In this document: in pieces, positions 1 to 7,001 of the stretch | Layout: every line of letters starts with the position of its first letter | How positions within the stretch are numbered: the first letter of the stretch is position 1 | Origin: Kiritimatiellia bacterium | Lineage (GTDB): Bacteria > Verrucomicrobiota > Kiritimatiellia > RFP12 > UBA1067 | Assembly (NCBI GenBank): GCA_017959645.1 | Contig: JAGDAE010000066.1 | Coordinates: 1 to 16,402 of the forward strand | DNA: 16,402 bases | Direction: 5' to 3' | Notes under the pieces: generated by a model | Databases searched by the model: none | What the model was told of the DNA's origin: nothing | The model's input: the letters and a program-made list of their open reading frames with translations, nothing else | Translations under genes and position numbers: made by a program

Positions 1-1430
1 AGGCCGATCACCGCCACGTCCTTGATCTTCGGGTGCGCGCGCAGGAAGTCTTCGATCTGCACCGGATAGAGATTTTCGCCGCCGGTGATTATGACGTCCT
101 TCGCGCGGTCGACGAGATAGATGAACCCGTCGCGCTCCTCGGCCATGTCGCCCGTGAGCAGCCAGCCCGGCTCCTTCATGATTTCGGCGGTCGCCTGGGG
201 ATTCTTGTAGTATTCACGCATCACGCCCGGACCGTTGAGCGCGAGCTCCCCGACTTCGCCGGGCTTTACCGGCGTCACGCCGTCCGCGCCGACGATCTTC
301 GTCTTCCATCCGAACCCGGCGACGCCGATCGCGCCCACATGGTCGATGTTTTCGACGCCGAGATGCACGGCGCCCGGGCCGGTCGATTCCGAAAGCCCGT
401 AGTTCGTGTCGTAGTCGTGGTTGGGGAAGACGCTTTTCCACCGCTTGATCAGCGACGGCGGCACCGGCTGCGCGCCGATGTGCATCAGCCGCCACTGGTC
501 GAGCCGGAAGTTCTCGAGAGAAACCTCGCCGCTGTCGATTGCGTCAAGTATGTCCTGCGCCCACGGCACGAGCAGCCACACGATCGTGCAGCGCTCCTCC
601 GACACCGTGCGCAGAATCCACTCCGGCTTGACGCCTTTCAGCAAGACCGCCTTCGATCCGACGAGAAAGCTCCCGAACCAGTGCATCTTCGCGCCGGTGT
701 GGTAGAGCGGCGGGATGCAGAGGAAGCAGTCGTCTTTCTTCTGCCCGTGGTGCGCCTGCTCGACGCGGCAGCTGTGCACCAGACAGCGGTGCTGCAGGAC
801 TATCGCCTTCGGAAACCCTGTCGTCCCCGACGAAAAATAGATCGCCGCGTCGTCTTCCAGCCCGATGTCCACCGCCGGCGCCTTCGACGAACAATATGCG
901 ATCATGTCGCGGTACGAAACGTCGAACGAAGGGCAGTCGTCGCCCACGTACACCCCGAACTTGAGCCGCGGCAGCCGGTCGAATATCTGCTCGACGCGCC
1001 CGGTGAACTCCGGCCCGTGCACGAGCGCGTCGGCGTCGGCGAGATCGAGGCAGTACTTTATCTCGTCGGCGGTGTAGCGGAAATTGAGCGGAACCGCCAT
1101 GCACCCGGCCTTCAGCACGCCGAAGTAGATCGGCAGCCACTCGAGGCAGTTCATGAGCAGAATCGCGACCTTGTCGCCCTTCTTGAGCCCGCGCGTCAGC
1201 AGGAAGTTCGCGAAACGGTTCGCCTTCTCTTCGAACTGCGCCCATGTCATCTGCGAGCGGAACGCGTCATTCGCGCTCGGTTCGATCAGCGAATATTCGC
1301 GCCAGGTCGTGCGGCGCGACTCAAGCTCCTGCGGGTTGACCTCGACCAGCGCGACATCGTCGGGCCATTCGCGCGCGTTGCGGTCGAGTATCTCGGTTAT
1401 GCTGTTTGCACCGTTCGTCTCTGCGCTCAT
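1..1430 (-). CDS. AMP-forming acyl-CoA synthetase (partial, C-terminus beyond left edge)
   Basis: ANL-superfamily enzyme that activates a carboxylic acid (probably a fatty acid) with ATP to an acyl-adenylate and then transfers it to CoA. 476 codons are visible. The start at 1430 lies in an ATGA overlap with the stop of the upstream redoxin-like gene, so translation is probably coupled. The adenylate P-loop SSGTTGFPK is at about residues 202-210. Further on come a YGLSEST block (the A5 motif) and TGDMAEERDGFIYLVDRAKD followed by IITGGENLYP (A7/A8 hinge). The C-terminal lid with the catalytic lysine is outside the window. No signal peptide or membrane segment is seen, so it should be cytoplasmic. 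Chain-length preference cannot be read from the sequence. An N-terminal insert around residues 31-60 is longer than in the shortest family members. The family call is secure and the substrate unknown. Confidence 0.93.
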   Translation of the reverse strand, partial: MSAETNGANSITEILDRNAREWPDDVALVEVNPQELESRRTTWREYSLIEPSANDAFRSQMTWAQFEEKANRFANFLLTRGLKKGDKVAILLMNCLEWLPIYFGVLKAGCMAVPLNFRYTADEIKYCLDLADADALVHGPEFTGRVEQIFDRLPRLKFGVYVGDDCPSFDVSYRDMIAYCSSKAPAVDIGLEDDAAIYFSSGTTGFPKAIVLQHRCLVHSCRVEQAHHGQKKDDCFLCIPPLYHTGAKMHWFGSFLVGSKAVLLKGVKPEWILRTVSEERCTIVWLLVPWAQDILDAIDSGEVSLENFRLDQWRLMHIGAQPVPPSLIKRWKSVFPNHDYDTNYGLSESTGPGAVHLGVENIDHVGAIGVAGFGWKTKIVGADGVTPVKPGEVGELALNGPGVMREYYKNPQATAEIMKEPGWLLTGDMAEERDGFIYLVDRAKDVIITGGENLYPVQIEDFLRAHPKIKDVAVIG

Positions 1431-2260
1431 TTCTTCTTCGAACCCTTCTTCTTCGCCTCGGCCGCCGCGATTTTGAGTTCCGGCAGTTTCGCCTTGTATT
1501 CGGCGGCCTCGTTGCTCTTCGGCCACGTCTTGACGTACATGTTGATCATCTTGATCGCGTCGGCCGGGTTGTTCGTACACAGAATCTCGATGTCTTTGTC
1601 GATCGCCATCTTCGCCTCTTCGATCGAAGTGATGATGTCTCCCGCCTCTTCGGCGACCACCTTGTCCTTCGATTTCTGCACCTCCTTCTGGAGCTGCTTT
1701 ACGATCTGCGCGACGTTCTTTCCGAAGACGAGCTTCTTTTCGATTCCCTTGTGGCGTTTGAGCTCCAGCTCTTCGCTCACGAGCGGAATCGGCGCGCCGA
1801 TCTGGGCGATCGCGGACGTCAGCTTTTCGGTCGCCTCGTTGACACCGGAGAATCCGTACGCCCGCCCGCGGCTGTCGACCACGTAGAAGAACGGGTAGTC
1901 GCCGCCTTTCGGCTCGCCGTCGAGCAGGCCCGCGCGCTCGTAGATCGGGAAGGTGAGATGGTACTTTTTGACCTTCTCCGCGATCAGATCCTTGGCCCGC
2001 CCTCCGCGGTGCGAGCCGATCACCATGAACGGCTTGGACCTGAAGCTCTGCCACACCGCCTCGATGCGGGGCAGCAGCAGTTCGCACTCTTCGCTGTTGA
2101 CGCTCCACTCGTACACCACGACCACCTTGCCGATCAGCAGCGAATCGTCGAGCTTCGGCCCGGAATACCAGTTCTCGTCGTCGAGACAGGCCCAGATTCC
2201 CGCGCGCGCCGCAAACGCCGCCGCCAGGCAGAACGCCGCCGCCAACAGTGTCTTTTTCAT
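1427..2260 (-). CDS. exported redoxin-like protein without CXXC (paralogue B)
   Basis: 277-residue protein with a classic signal peptide (MKK, hydrophobic stretch, AARA cut near residue 20). The body resembles a TlpA/thioredoxin fold: strand VVVVYEW at 46-52, helix with WQSF, strand FMVIGSHRG at 78-86, LTFPIY at 102-107, a YPFFYVVDSRG strand at 122-132. At the position where thioredoxins carry WCXXC the sequence reads WSVNSEEC, so only one Cys remains and disulfide exchange is unlikely. The C-terminal half is lysine-rich and helical, ending in a run KKKGSKKK. A Shine-Dalgarno AAAGGAG lies 7 bases before the ATG. It sits 18 bases after its paralogue and overlaps the acyl-CoA synthetase start by ATGA. 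The role is unknown; a periplasmic or surface structural or binding function is possible. Exported status is well supported, the fold moderately. Confidence 0.8.
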   Translation of the reverse strand: MKKTLLAAAFCLAAAFAARAGIWACLDDENWYSGPKLDDSLLIGKVVVVYEWSVNSEECELLLPRIEAVWQSFRSKPFMVIGSHRGGRAKDLIAEKVKKYHLTFPIYERAGLLDGEPKGGDYPFFYVVDSRGRAYGFSGVNEATEKLTSAIAQIGAPIPLVSEELELKRHKGIEKKLVFGKNVAQIVKQLQKEVQKSKDKVVAEEAGDIITSIEEAKMAIDKDIEILCTNNPADAIKMINMYVKTWPKSNEAAEYKAKLPELKIAAAEAKKKGSKKK

Positions 2261-2278
2261 TTCTCCGCTCCTTTCGCT

Positions 2279-3151
2279 TTATTCCGCTTCGATCGCCGCC
2301 AGCGCCCACACGATGTCGGCGATGCAGTTTTTCGCCTCCTGCGCGCAGAACGGATCCGCGCACGTCTTCAGCGACTCGAATTTCTTTATCGCTTCCTTCA
2401 GCCGGCTCGCCTGCACCCGCTTCGACGATTTGTCGTTGCGGTCGGAGTCCTTGACCTGCTGCGAAAACTCCTCGAGCTTCGCCAGACGCTGGATGTCCTT
2501 GTCCTCGCTCAGCTCCTTGTACACCTGCTCGTAGTCCTTGAAATCCTCGGGGAACGCGCGGCGGTACTCCTTCAGCCCGTTCAGCGCGCGTCCCGGCAGG
2601 ACGTCGAGATCGAAGTCGAGCAGATACTCCCACTGCTTCTGCGTCTGCGGATTCTTCATCGCGAGAATCGACGATGCGACGGCCGAGACCGCCGAACGGT
2701 CGTCGTTTCCGCGGTAGATTACCGTTCCCCTGATGTCGACGACATAGATGAAGCCGCCGTCCGACTCCGCCGCCTCTGCGGGTTCGGCCGCCATCGCCGC
2801 GCCTGCATATATCGGGAAGGTCAGCCCCAGCCCGCGCGAGATGCGCTCGATCTTCTCCTTGCCCGCCGCTCCGCGGTGCGAACCGATCAGCACGAACGGC
2901 TTCGTCTTGAACGACGACCAGATCTCCTGCAGCCGCAGCATCGCCTCCAGCCCCTTCTTGTCGCCGTAGTCTCGGCAGTCGACCAGCACGATCTTGCCGC
3001 GCAGATAGCCGCCCGACGCGACCCGGCCGCCGAGATGGTGGTCGTTGTCGAGATTCTTCCACTCGACCGGCTTAAACGCCCAGACTGGCAGAACCGCCGC
3101 CAGCGCGAACGCCAGCGCCAAAAATCTGATCGGTAAGGAAACCTTGCGCAT
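2279..3151 (-). CDS. exported redoxin-like protein without CXXC (paralogue A)
   Basis: 290-residue protein with a signal peptide (RK near the start, hydrophobic 8-22, likely cut after VWA at residue 25). It shares with its downstream neighbour the same order of blocks: GKIVLVDCRDYGD at 52-64, KPFVLIGSHRG at 84-93, LTFPIY at 110-115 and GGFIYVVDIRG at 132-142. The two are therefore tandem paralogues of one thioredoxin-like family. The active-site CXXC is replaced by DCRDYGD. Residues 151-290 are mostly helical and charged; three further cysteines near the C-terminus (TCADPFC and NC) could form a structural disulfide. The ATG is only 10 bases from a -10 box and has no ribosome-binding site, so the mRNA is probably nearly leaderless. 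The signal peptide starting directly at this ATG supports the start choice. Function unknown. Confidence 0.8.
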   Translation of the reverse strand: MRKVSLPIRFLALAFALAAVLPVWAFKPVEWKNLDNDHHLGGRVASGGYLRGKIVLVDCRDYGDKKGLEAMLRLQEIWSSFKTKPFVLIGSHRGAAGKEKIERISRGLGLTFPIYAGAAMAAEPAEAAESDGGFIYVVDIRGTVIYRGNDDRSAVSAVASSILAMKNPQTQKQWEYLLDFDLDVLPGRALNGLKEYRRAFPEDFKDYEQVYKELSEDKDIQRLAKLEEFSQQVKDSDRNDKSSKRVQASRLKEAIKKFESLKTCADPFCAQEAKNCIADIVWALAAIEAE

Positions 3152-3160
3152 GATTGGTGC

Positions 3161-3176
3161 TATTATACCATATTTG
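3161..3176 (-). promoter_or_regulatory. extended -10 promoter for redoxin-like pair
   Basis: Minus strand reads CAAATATGGTATAATA: a perfect TATAAT at 3167-3162 with the extended TG element. The same 16-mer, with at most one change, precedes recA and the transketolase gene. No TTGACA-like -35 is evident. The predicted start point falls about 3-5 bases before the ATG at 3151. Confidence 0.75.
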
Positions 3177-3185
3177 CCGCCGCTC

Positions 3186-3207
3186 GTGTGCGCGAAAGCG
3201 CGCTCAC
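3186..3207 (-). terminator. GC-rich hairpin over the stop codon of the small helical gene
   Basis: Inverted repeat with 9-position arms (GTG A GCGCG / CGCGC A CAC, one internal mismatch) and a 4-base loop CTTT. One arm contains the TGA stop at 3206-3204. No U-tract follows, so it is not a classical intrinsic terminator. It could slow polymerase or protect the 3' end, and it sits just upstream of the next promoter. Confidence 0.35.
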
Positions 3208-3476
3208 GATTCGCCGGACGGCTTTGGCGCCGAGCGCAACTGCGCGAGGACTTTGCCCAGCGTCGAGATCATGGCGGCGGATTCGTGGCGGTCGATGTAT
3301 CCGTCCGCCAGGAACCGTCCGAGCTTCTCCGAAGCGACGTCGAAAAAACCGCCCTGGGCGTGCTCTTCGAGCCAGCGCTTGAGCACCTTCGCCTCTTCCG
3401 TGTCGATGCGCGAATCCTGGAGAACGCTCTTGGTCAAGAGCCAGAATTCGTCGTGGAGTTCCTGCTGCGTCATCAT
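3204..3476 (-). CDS. small acidic helical protein of unknown function
   Basis: 90 residues, starting MMTQQELHDEFW, with no signal peptide. Two similar helical units can be read: DSRIDTEEAKVLKRWLEEH (about 21-39) and ADGYIDRHESAAMISTL (about 57-73). Each has an (S/G)-x-ID-x-x-E turn. This pattern resembles the short helical region found near BRCT domains in some NAD-dependent ligase-like and TerB-like proteins, but the match is from memory and weak. A strong Shine-Dalgarno GGGGAGGTG ends 6 bases before the first ATG. The gene follows the TMEM43-family gene by 18 bases, so the two are probably co-transcribed. Function unknown. Confidence 0.72.
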   Translation of the reverse strand: MMTQQELHDEFWLLTKSVLQDSRIDTEEAKVLKRWLEEHAQGGFFDVASEKLGRFLADGYIDRHESAAMISTLGKVLAQLRSAPKPSGES

Positions 3477-3494
3477 ATCTGCACCTCCCCGCTC

Positions 3495-4661
3495 TTACTT
3501 CGCCGCCTTGCGCTTTTTCTTCAATAGCGTCCACACCGCAAACCCGGCGGCCGCAAGCAGCGCGACGGCGAGCAGCGGACGGTAGAACAGCCACGCGACG
3601 GCGATTGTCACGAGCGAGCATGCGAGCGCCGCCAGACCGGCGACGAGGCCGACCCCGAGACCGACTATGTCGCCGAGTATCGGCAGAACGTCCGCCAGAA
3701 CGCTCAACGGCTTGAGTACCGCGCCAAGGCCCAGAAACATCAGCAGAAATCCCGCCAGCCGCAGAATCCACGTCAAAAACGAATTCGCGCTGCGGGCCGA
3801 CGCAAACATCTCGGCCGCGTCCTTCACGCCGTCGGAAAGCAGGTCGATCTTCTTCCCGTTCTTCGCGGTGTATCCGACGAACGTGTCGCCGTGCTGCTTC
3901 GCTACGATCGATATCTCGTGCGGATAGACGACGCCGAACGTCACGCGCATGTCGCCGATGCGCGGCTGGGAAGCGACATCCCGGTCGTTGAGAGCGTTCT
4001 TTCTCGTCTCGGCGTTCGGCACGAGTATCGCGCGGCTCTGCATCTGGACGCGATCGACCTTGCACGTGAAACCGGCCGGAAACGCATACTCGCGAACCTG
4101 CCCGACACGCTCTATCTGCCGCTCGTTCAGGCGGAACTCGCCGAATGTCGCGCTGCCGGCGTACATCTTCTCGGACTGGAATTCCATGAAACCGGGATTG
4201 TCGTGCCCCGGCTCCTTGAAGCCGCTGGAATCCACCGCCTCGTCGCACCACTCCTTGCTGTAGGTGTATGTCGTGGTCTTGGTGACGCTTCCGCCGAGAT
4301 TTTTCTTCTCGGTGGTGTGCGACTCTTCGACCCACTGGTACATCTCTACTTTGCGCTCGAGCCGCAGCGCGACAACCGACACGCCGAACGTGTCGTCGGA
4401 CAGCACGTCTTTCGTATCCGCCTTTCCTGTCATGTGCACCAGCCGTCCGTCGAGATCGTGATCGATCGCCGCCGGCGATTCGACCGAGACGCACGCGCCC
4501 TCGCCCTCGTCGAGCGCCTTGGCGGTCTTGACCGATCTGCCCTCGTTGCAGAACAGCACGGGGAACCCGGCGACGAACATCGCCAACCCGGCCAGCATGC
4601 CCTTGATCGATCCGCCAAGCCGCGAACCCCAAGATTCCTTTACCGTTTCAGTAACCGCCAT
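3495..4661 (-). CDS. TMEM43 (LUMA) family membrane protein
   Basis: 388 residues. A membrane segment at about 20-37 is followed by a long extra-membrane region and a cluster of three or four hydrophobic helices from about 293 to the lysine-rich C-terminus (KKKRKAAK). The central region carries the blocks I associate with the TMEM43/DUF1625 family: VALRLERKVEMYQWVEESH, then KTTTYTYSKEWCDEAVDSSGFK and the HDNPGFMEF stretch. In animals TMEM43 sits in the inner nuclear membrane and ER. The bacterial members have no settled function that I know of. The start at 4661 has GGAAGG 7 bases upstream and a TATAAT box 36 bases upstream. It heads a two-gene unit with the 90-residue helical protein. Family identity is strong; role unknown. 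Confidence 0.88.
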   Translation of the reverse strand: MAVTETVKESWGSRLGGSIKGMLAGLAMFVAGFPVLFCNEGRSVKTAKALDEGEGACVSVESPAAIDHDLDGRLVHMTGKADTKDVLSDDTFGVSVVALRLERKVEMYQWVEESHTTEKKNLGGSVTKTTTYTYSKEWCDEAVDSSGFKEPGHDNPGFMEFQSEKMYAGSATFGEFRLNERQIERVGQVREYAFPAGFTCKVDRVQMQSRAILVPNAETRKNALNDRDVASQPRIGDMRVTFGVVYPHEISIVAKQHGDTFVGYTAKNGKKIDLLSDGVKDAAEMFASARSANSFLTWILRLAGFLLMFLGLGAVLKPLSVLADVLPILGDIVGLGVGLVAGLAALACSLVTIAVAWLFYRPLLAVALLAAAGFAVWTLLKKKRKAAK

Positions 4662-4696
4662 GACCGCGCCTTCCTTTCCTTTTTCGCATATGCGGG

Positions 4697-4712
4697 TATT
4701 ATATCAAATTCG
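4697..4712 (-). promoter_or_regulatory. extended -10 promoter for TMEM43-family gene
   Basis: Minus strand reads CGAATTTGATATAATA, with TATAAT at 4703-4698 and the TG extension. It differs at two positions from the transketolase copy of the motif. The expected leader is about 28 bases and includes the GGAAGG ribosome-binding site at 4674-4669. Confidence 0.7.
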
Positions 4713-4830
4713 ACCGCTGTTGTGTGAAGCCGCCGCCGCTTCCTCGGCCAGCTTGCGCCGCGAGCTCGTTGTAACGCTTCAGCACCGCGTTCAGATACCC
4801 GCGCTCGAGCAACAGCGCGATGCCGGACTG
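4704..4830 (-). pseudogene. possible frameshifted C-terminal remnant of a lost gene
   Basis: Codons from about 4830 to 4756 have the strong G/C third-position bias of the neighbouring genes and read LQSGIALLLERGYLNAVLKR followed by YNELAA. Skipping one base at 4755 lets the reading continue as KLAEEAAAASHNSGRI and then TGA at 4706-4704. Without the skip the frame turns into a low-complexity glycine-rich tail. I read this as the helical tail of a protein whose front has been lost and which carries a one-base insertion; a sequencing error is also possible. Upstream of 4835 the sequence becomes AT-richer and loses coding character. The parent family is not recognised. Its stop codon lies inside the TMEM43 promoter, as the queC stop does in the transketolase promoter. 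Confidence 0.4.
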
Positions 4831-4834
4831 TAGC

Positions 4835-5046
4835 GACGCAAGTCGCACTAGCGCGAATATTACATTTAGGTGACTAAATATGGTATTCGCGGGATAGTCC
4901 TTGTATGAAATCGGGATAGCCCTCGTATAAAATCGACCTTGCCCCCGTTTGTTTTCCGCCTGTCCCGCCCGTACAAGATGCTTGCGTCCAGAGAGAAACG
5001 CTCCGATGGCGAGGGATGTATGCACAGATGCGACACGCCGCCGCGG
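4835..5046. other. gene-poor intergenic stretch downstream of the permease gene
   Basis: About 210 bases with no convincing gene. An open frame crosses it on the minus strand (start near 5025), but it spans the tandem repeat and has poor codon bias. The stretch holds the adjacent 22-bp repeats and a plus-strand AAATATGGTAT match to the local promoter motif at 4876-4886. I see no clear intrinsic terminator for the pump operon. Confidence 0.5.
4891..4934. repeat. 22-bp perfectly adjacent tandem direct repeat (two copies)
   Basis: Copy 1 is 4891-4912 and copy 2 is 4913-4934. Both begin GGGATAG and end AAATC with a TAT in the middle; they differ at 3 of 22 positions (two T/C and one G/A). There is no third copy on either side. 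The 22-bp period is about two turns of B-DNA, which would suit two protein-binding sites on one face. It could equally be a replication-slippage scar or an outlier of a dispersed intergenic repeat. Confidence 0.7.
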
Positions 5047-6321
5047 TCATTCGTAGCGCAGGGCGATTATCGGATCCAGCTTCGAGGCGCGGATCGCGGG
5101 ATAGATTCCGAACCCGATTCCGACACCGACGGAAATTCCGAACGACAGCGCCAGGCTCCACACCGTGACCACGGTCGGCATCTCCGCGAAAAACGTCACC
5201 GCGAACGGAATCGCCAGTCCGAGCGCCATTCCGATGAGTCCGCCGATGACCGAAAGCGCCAGCGCCTCGATCAGGAACTGGGTGACTATCTGCCCCCTCC
5301 TCGCACCGATGGCGCGGCGGATGCCGATTTCGCGGGTGCGTTCCGTGACCGATGCGAGCATGATGTTCATGATGCCGATGCCGCCGACGAGCAGCGAGAT
5401 TCCGGCGATCGCGCCGAGCACGATCGAGAACGTGCGCTTCGTCGCCTCCGCCTGGCGCAGCAGTTGCAGCGGAACGTTGATCGCGTAGTCTTCGTTTTTG
5501 TGGGAAGTCTCGAGCAGTCTGGCTATCGCCTTCGACGTCGCCTCGACGTTCTCTTCGCGGTCGACCTGGGCGATTATCTCGTGCAGCTCGACTTTTTCGC
5601 GTATCGTCGCGCCCTGCATCCAGCGGAAGAACACGTCGCCGTAGCGCTGGCGGGCGGCGGCGAGCGGGATGTAGACGTCGGTGCGGCTGTCGGGCGAGTC
5701 GGAGACGTCGGCGTCGCCGGCCTCGCTCTTGACGATTCCGACGACCTGGTAGGTGTTGGAATCGATCGTCAGCGTCTGGCCGACCGCGTGCTCGTTGGCG
5801 AGAAGCTTGCGCGCGCCCCACTCGGTAAGGACGGCAACCGGCGCGAACTCGCGCATGTCGCGCCCGGTCATGACGCGGCCGGCGAGCACGTCGCGCACCA
5901 CGAGCCGGAACCATTCGTCGGTTGTGCAGACCACGCGCAGATCCTGTGCGCGCTTCCCGAGCCGGCAGGGCTTCACGAGCGCCTTGACGGGAACAGTGCA
6001 GGTCACCGTGGGAATCGTGGCGGCGATGCGTTCGGCGTCCGAATACAGAAGCCCGTAGATCGAAAACCACGCCGTCTTCTGCTTCGCGTTCTTCTCTTCG
6101 GGCGGTTTCTTCGAGACGACCATGATGTTGCGGCTGCCCAGACGGCGTATCCGGTCGAGCGCCTCGCGAGAGGCGCCCTCGCCGATCGCAAGCATCGCGA
6201 TCACGCTGCCGACGCCGAAGACGAGGCCGAGCATGGTCAGGAAACTGCGCAGCTTGTGCAGAAGCAGGTTCTTGACGCCGAGCTCCACGTCTCTCGCCAG
6301 CCGTACCGCCCGCAGCCTCAT
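5047..6321 (-). CDS. MacB-type ABC transporter permease (FtsX domain)
   Basis: 424 residues with the MacB permease plan. A short cytoplasmic start is followed by a first membrane helix at about 27-46, a large periplasmic MacB_PCD-type domain (about 50-290), and a C-terminal FtsX domain with helices near 299-321, 348-375 and 388-407. Typical motifs are LLLHKLRSFLTMLGLVFGV at the start, GGIGIMNIMLASVTERTREI then GIRRAIGAR between helices 2 and 3, and a final IYPAIRASKLDPIIALRYE. The ATPase is a separate gene upstream, overlapping by ATGA, unlike E. coli MacB where both are fused. With the adaptor and outer-membrane gene it makes a tripartite pump that works by mechanotransmission. The cargo (drug, peptide, lipid or toxin) cannot be told from sequence. 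It is the last gene of the operon. Confidence 0.95.
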   Translation of the reverse strand: MRLRAVRLARDVELGVKNLLLHKLRSFLTMLGLVFGVGSVIAMLAIGEGASREALDRIRRLGSRNIMVVSKKPPEEKNAKQKTAWFSIYGLLYSDAERIAATIPTVTCTVPVKALVKPCRLGKRAQDLRVVCTTDEWFRLVVRDVLAGRVMTGRDMREFAPVAVLTEWGARKLLANEHAVGQTLTIDSNTYQVVGIVKSEAGDADVSDSPDSRTDVYIPLAAARQRYGDVFFRWMQGATIREKVELHEIIAQVDREENVEATSKAIARLLETSHKNEDYAINVPLQLLRQAEATKRTFSIVLGAIAGISLLVGGIGIMNIMLASVTERTREIGIRRAIGARRGQIVTQFLIEALALSVIGGLIGMALGLAIPFAVTFFAEMPTVVTVWSLALSFGISVGVGIGFGIYPAIRASKLDPIIALRYE

Positions 6322-7001
6322 CTCGTCTCCTTGATCAGTCCGTCGCGCATCACGATGCGGCGGTCGGCGTAGGCGGCGATATCGTCCTCGTGGGTGACCA
6401 TGATTATGGTCTTACCCTGCCGATGCAGCTCGGTGAAGAGATTCATTATCTCGACGCTCATCGCGGTATCGAGGTTTCCGGTCGGCTCGTCGGCGAGGAT
6501 GACGACCGGGTCGGTCGCGAGAGCCCTGGCGATCGCGACGCGCTGCTGCTGTCCGCCCGAAAGCTGGTTGGGGCGGTGGGAGAGGCGGTTGGCGAGTCCG
6601 ACGTATTCGGCGTAGCGCTCGACCCTCTCGCGGCTCACGCGCTCGTCGACGCCCTGGTAGTAGAGCGGCAGCGCGATATTCTCGGCGACCGTGAGCTGCG
6701 GTATCAGATTGAAGCTCTGGAAGACGAATCCGAGATATTTCAGGCGCACGTCGCTGAGCCGGTCGTCGTCGAGCTTCGAAACTTCGTGCCCGTCCAGCCG
6801 GTAGCTGCCTGCGGTCGGCCGGTCCAGACAGCCGAGAATCTGCAGCATCGTCGACTTGCCCGAGCCGGACGCGCCCATTACCGCCCAGAACTCGCCCTTC
6901 TTGAATCTGGCGCTGACGCCGCGCAAGGCGTGCACCTTCTCCGCGCCCATGTCGTAGACCTTGGTCAGGCCTTCGATCTCTATGGCGTATTCTCCGCTCA
7001 T
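6318..7001 (-). CDS. ABC transporter ATPase, LolD/MacB type
   Basis: 227 residues, the usual length for this class. All motor motifs are intact: Walker A GASGSGKST at 43-51, Q-loop Gln95 in FVFQSFNLIPQLT, signature LSGGQQQR at 147-154, Walker B VVILADEPT at 166-174, D-loop GNLD and H-loop His204. The EN(I/V)ALPL stretch after the Q-loop is typical of the LolD/MacB/FtsE group. It should hydrolyse ATP at the cytoplasmic face of the downstream permease. Both ends overlap the neighbours by 4 bases (ATGA with the adaptor stop, ATGA with the permease start), so stoichiometric coupled translation is expected. Confidence 0.96.
   Translation of the reverse strand: MSGEYAIEIEGLTKVYDMGAEKVHALRGVSARFKKGEFWAVMGASGSGKSTMLQILGCLDRPTAGSYRLDGHEVSKLDDDRLSDVRLKYLGFVFQSFNLIPQLTVAENIALPLYYQGVDERVSRERVERYAEYVGLANRLSHRPNQLSGGQQQRVAIARALATDPVVILADEPTGNLDTAMSVEIMNLFTELHRQGKTIIMVTHEDDIAAYADRRIVMRDGLIKETR

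Noticed and set aside
33..3136. Long plus-strand open frames across 33-1886 and 1406-3136
   Set aside because: They are antisense to the acyl-CoA synthetase and the redoxin-like pair, are rich in Arg/Leu/His/Asp as expected of GC-rich shadows, overlap each other and match no family.
3163..4632. 489-residue minus-strand open frame overlapping the TMEM43 gene in another frame
   Set aside because: The amino-acid make-up is Arg/Gly/Ala-rich without motifs, and the TMEM43 frame has clear family blocks.
4699..5025. 108-residue minus-strand open frame in the gene-poor stretch
   Set aside because: It crosses the 22-bp tandem repeat, has no ribosome-binding site and has coding bias only in its last part. 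That last part reads better with a one-base shift, so it is reported as a remnant.
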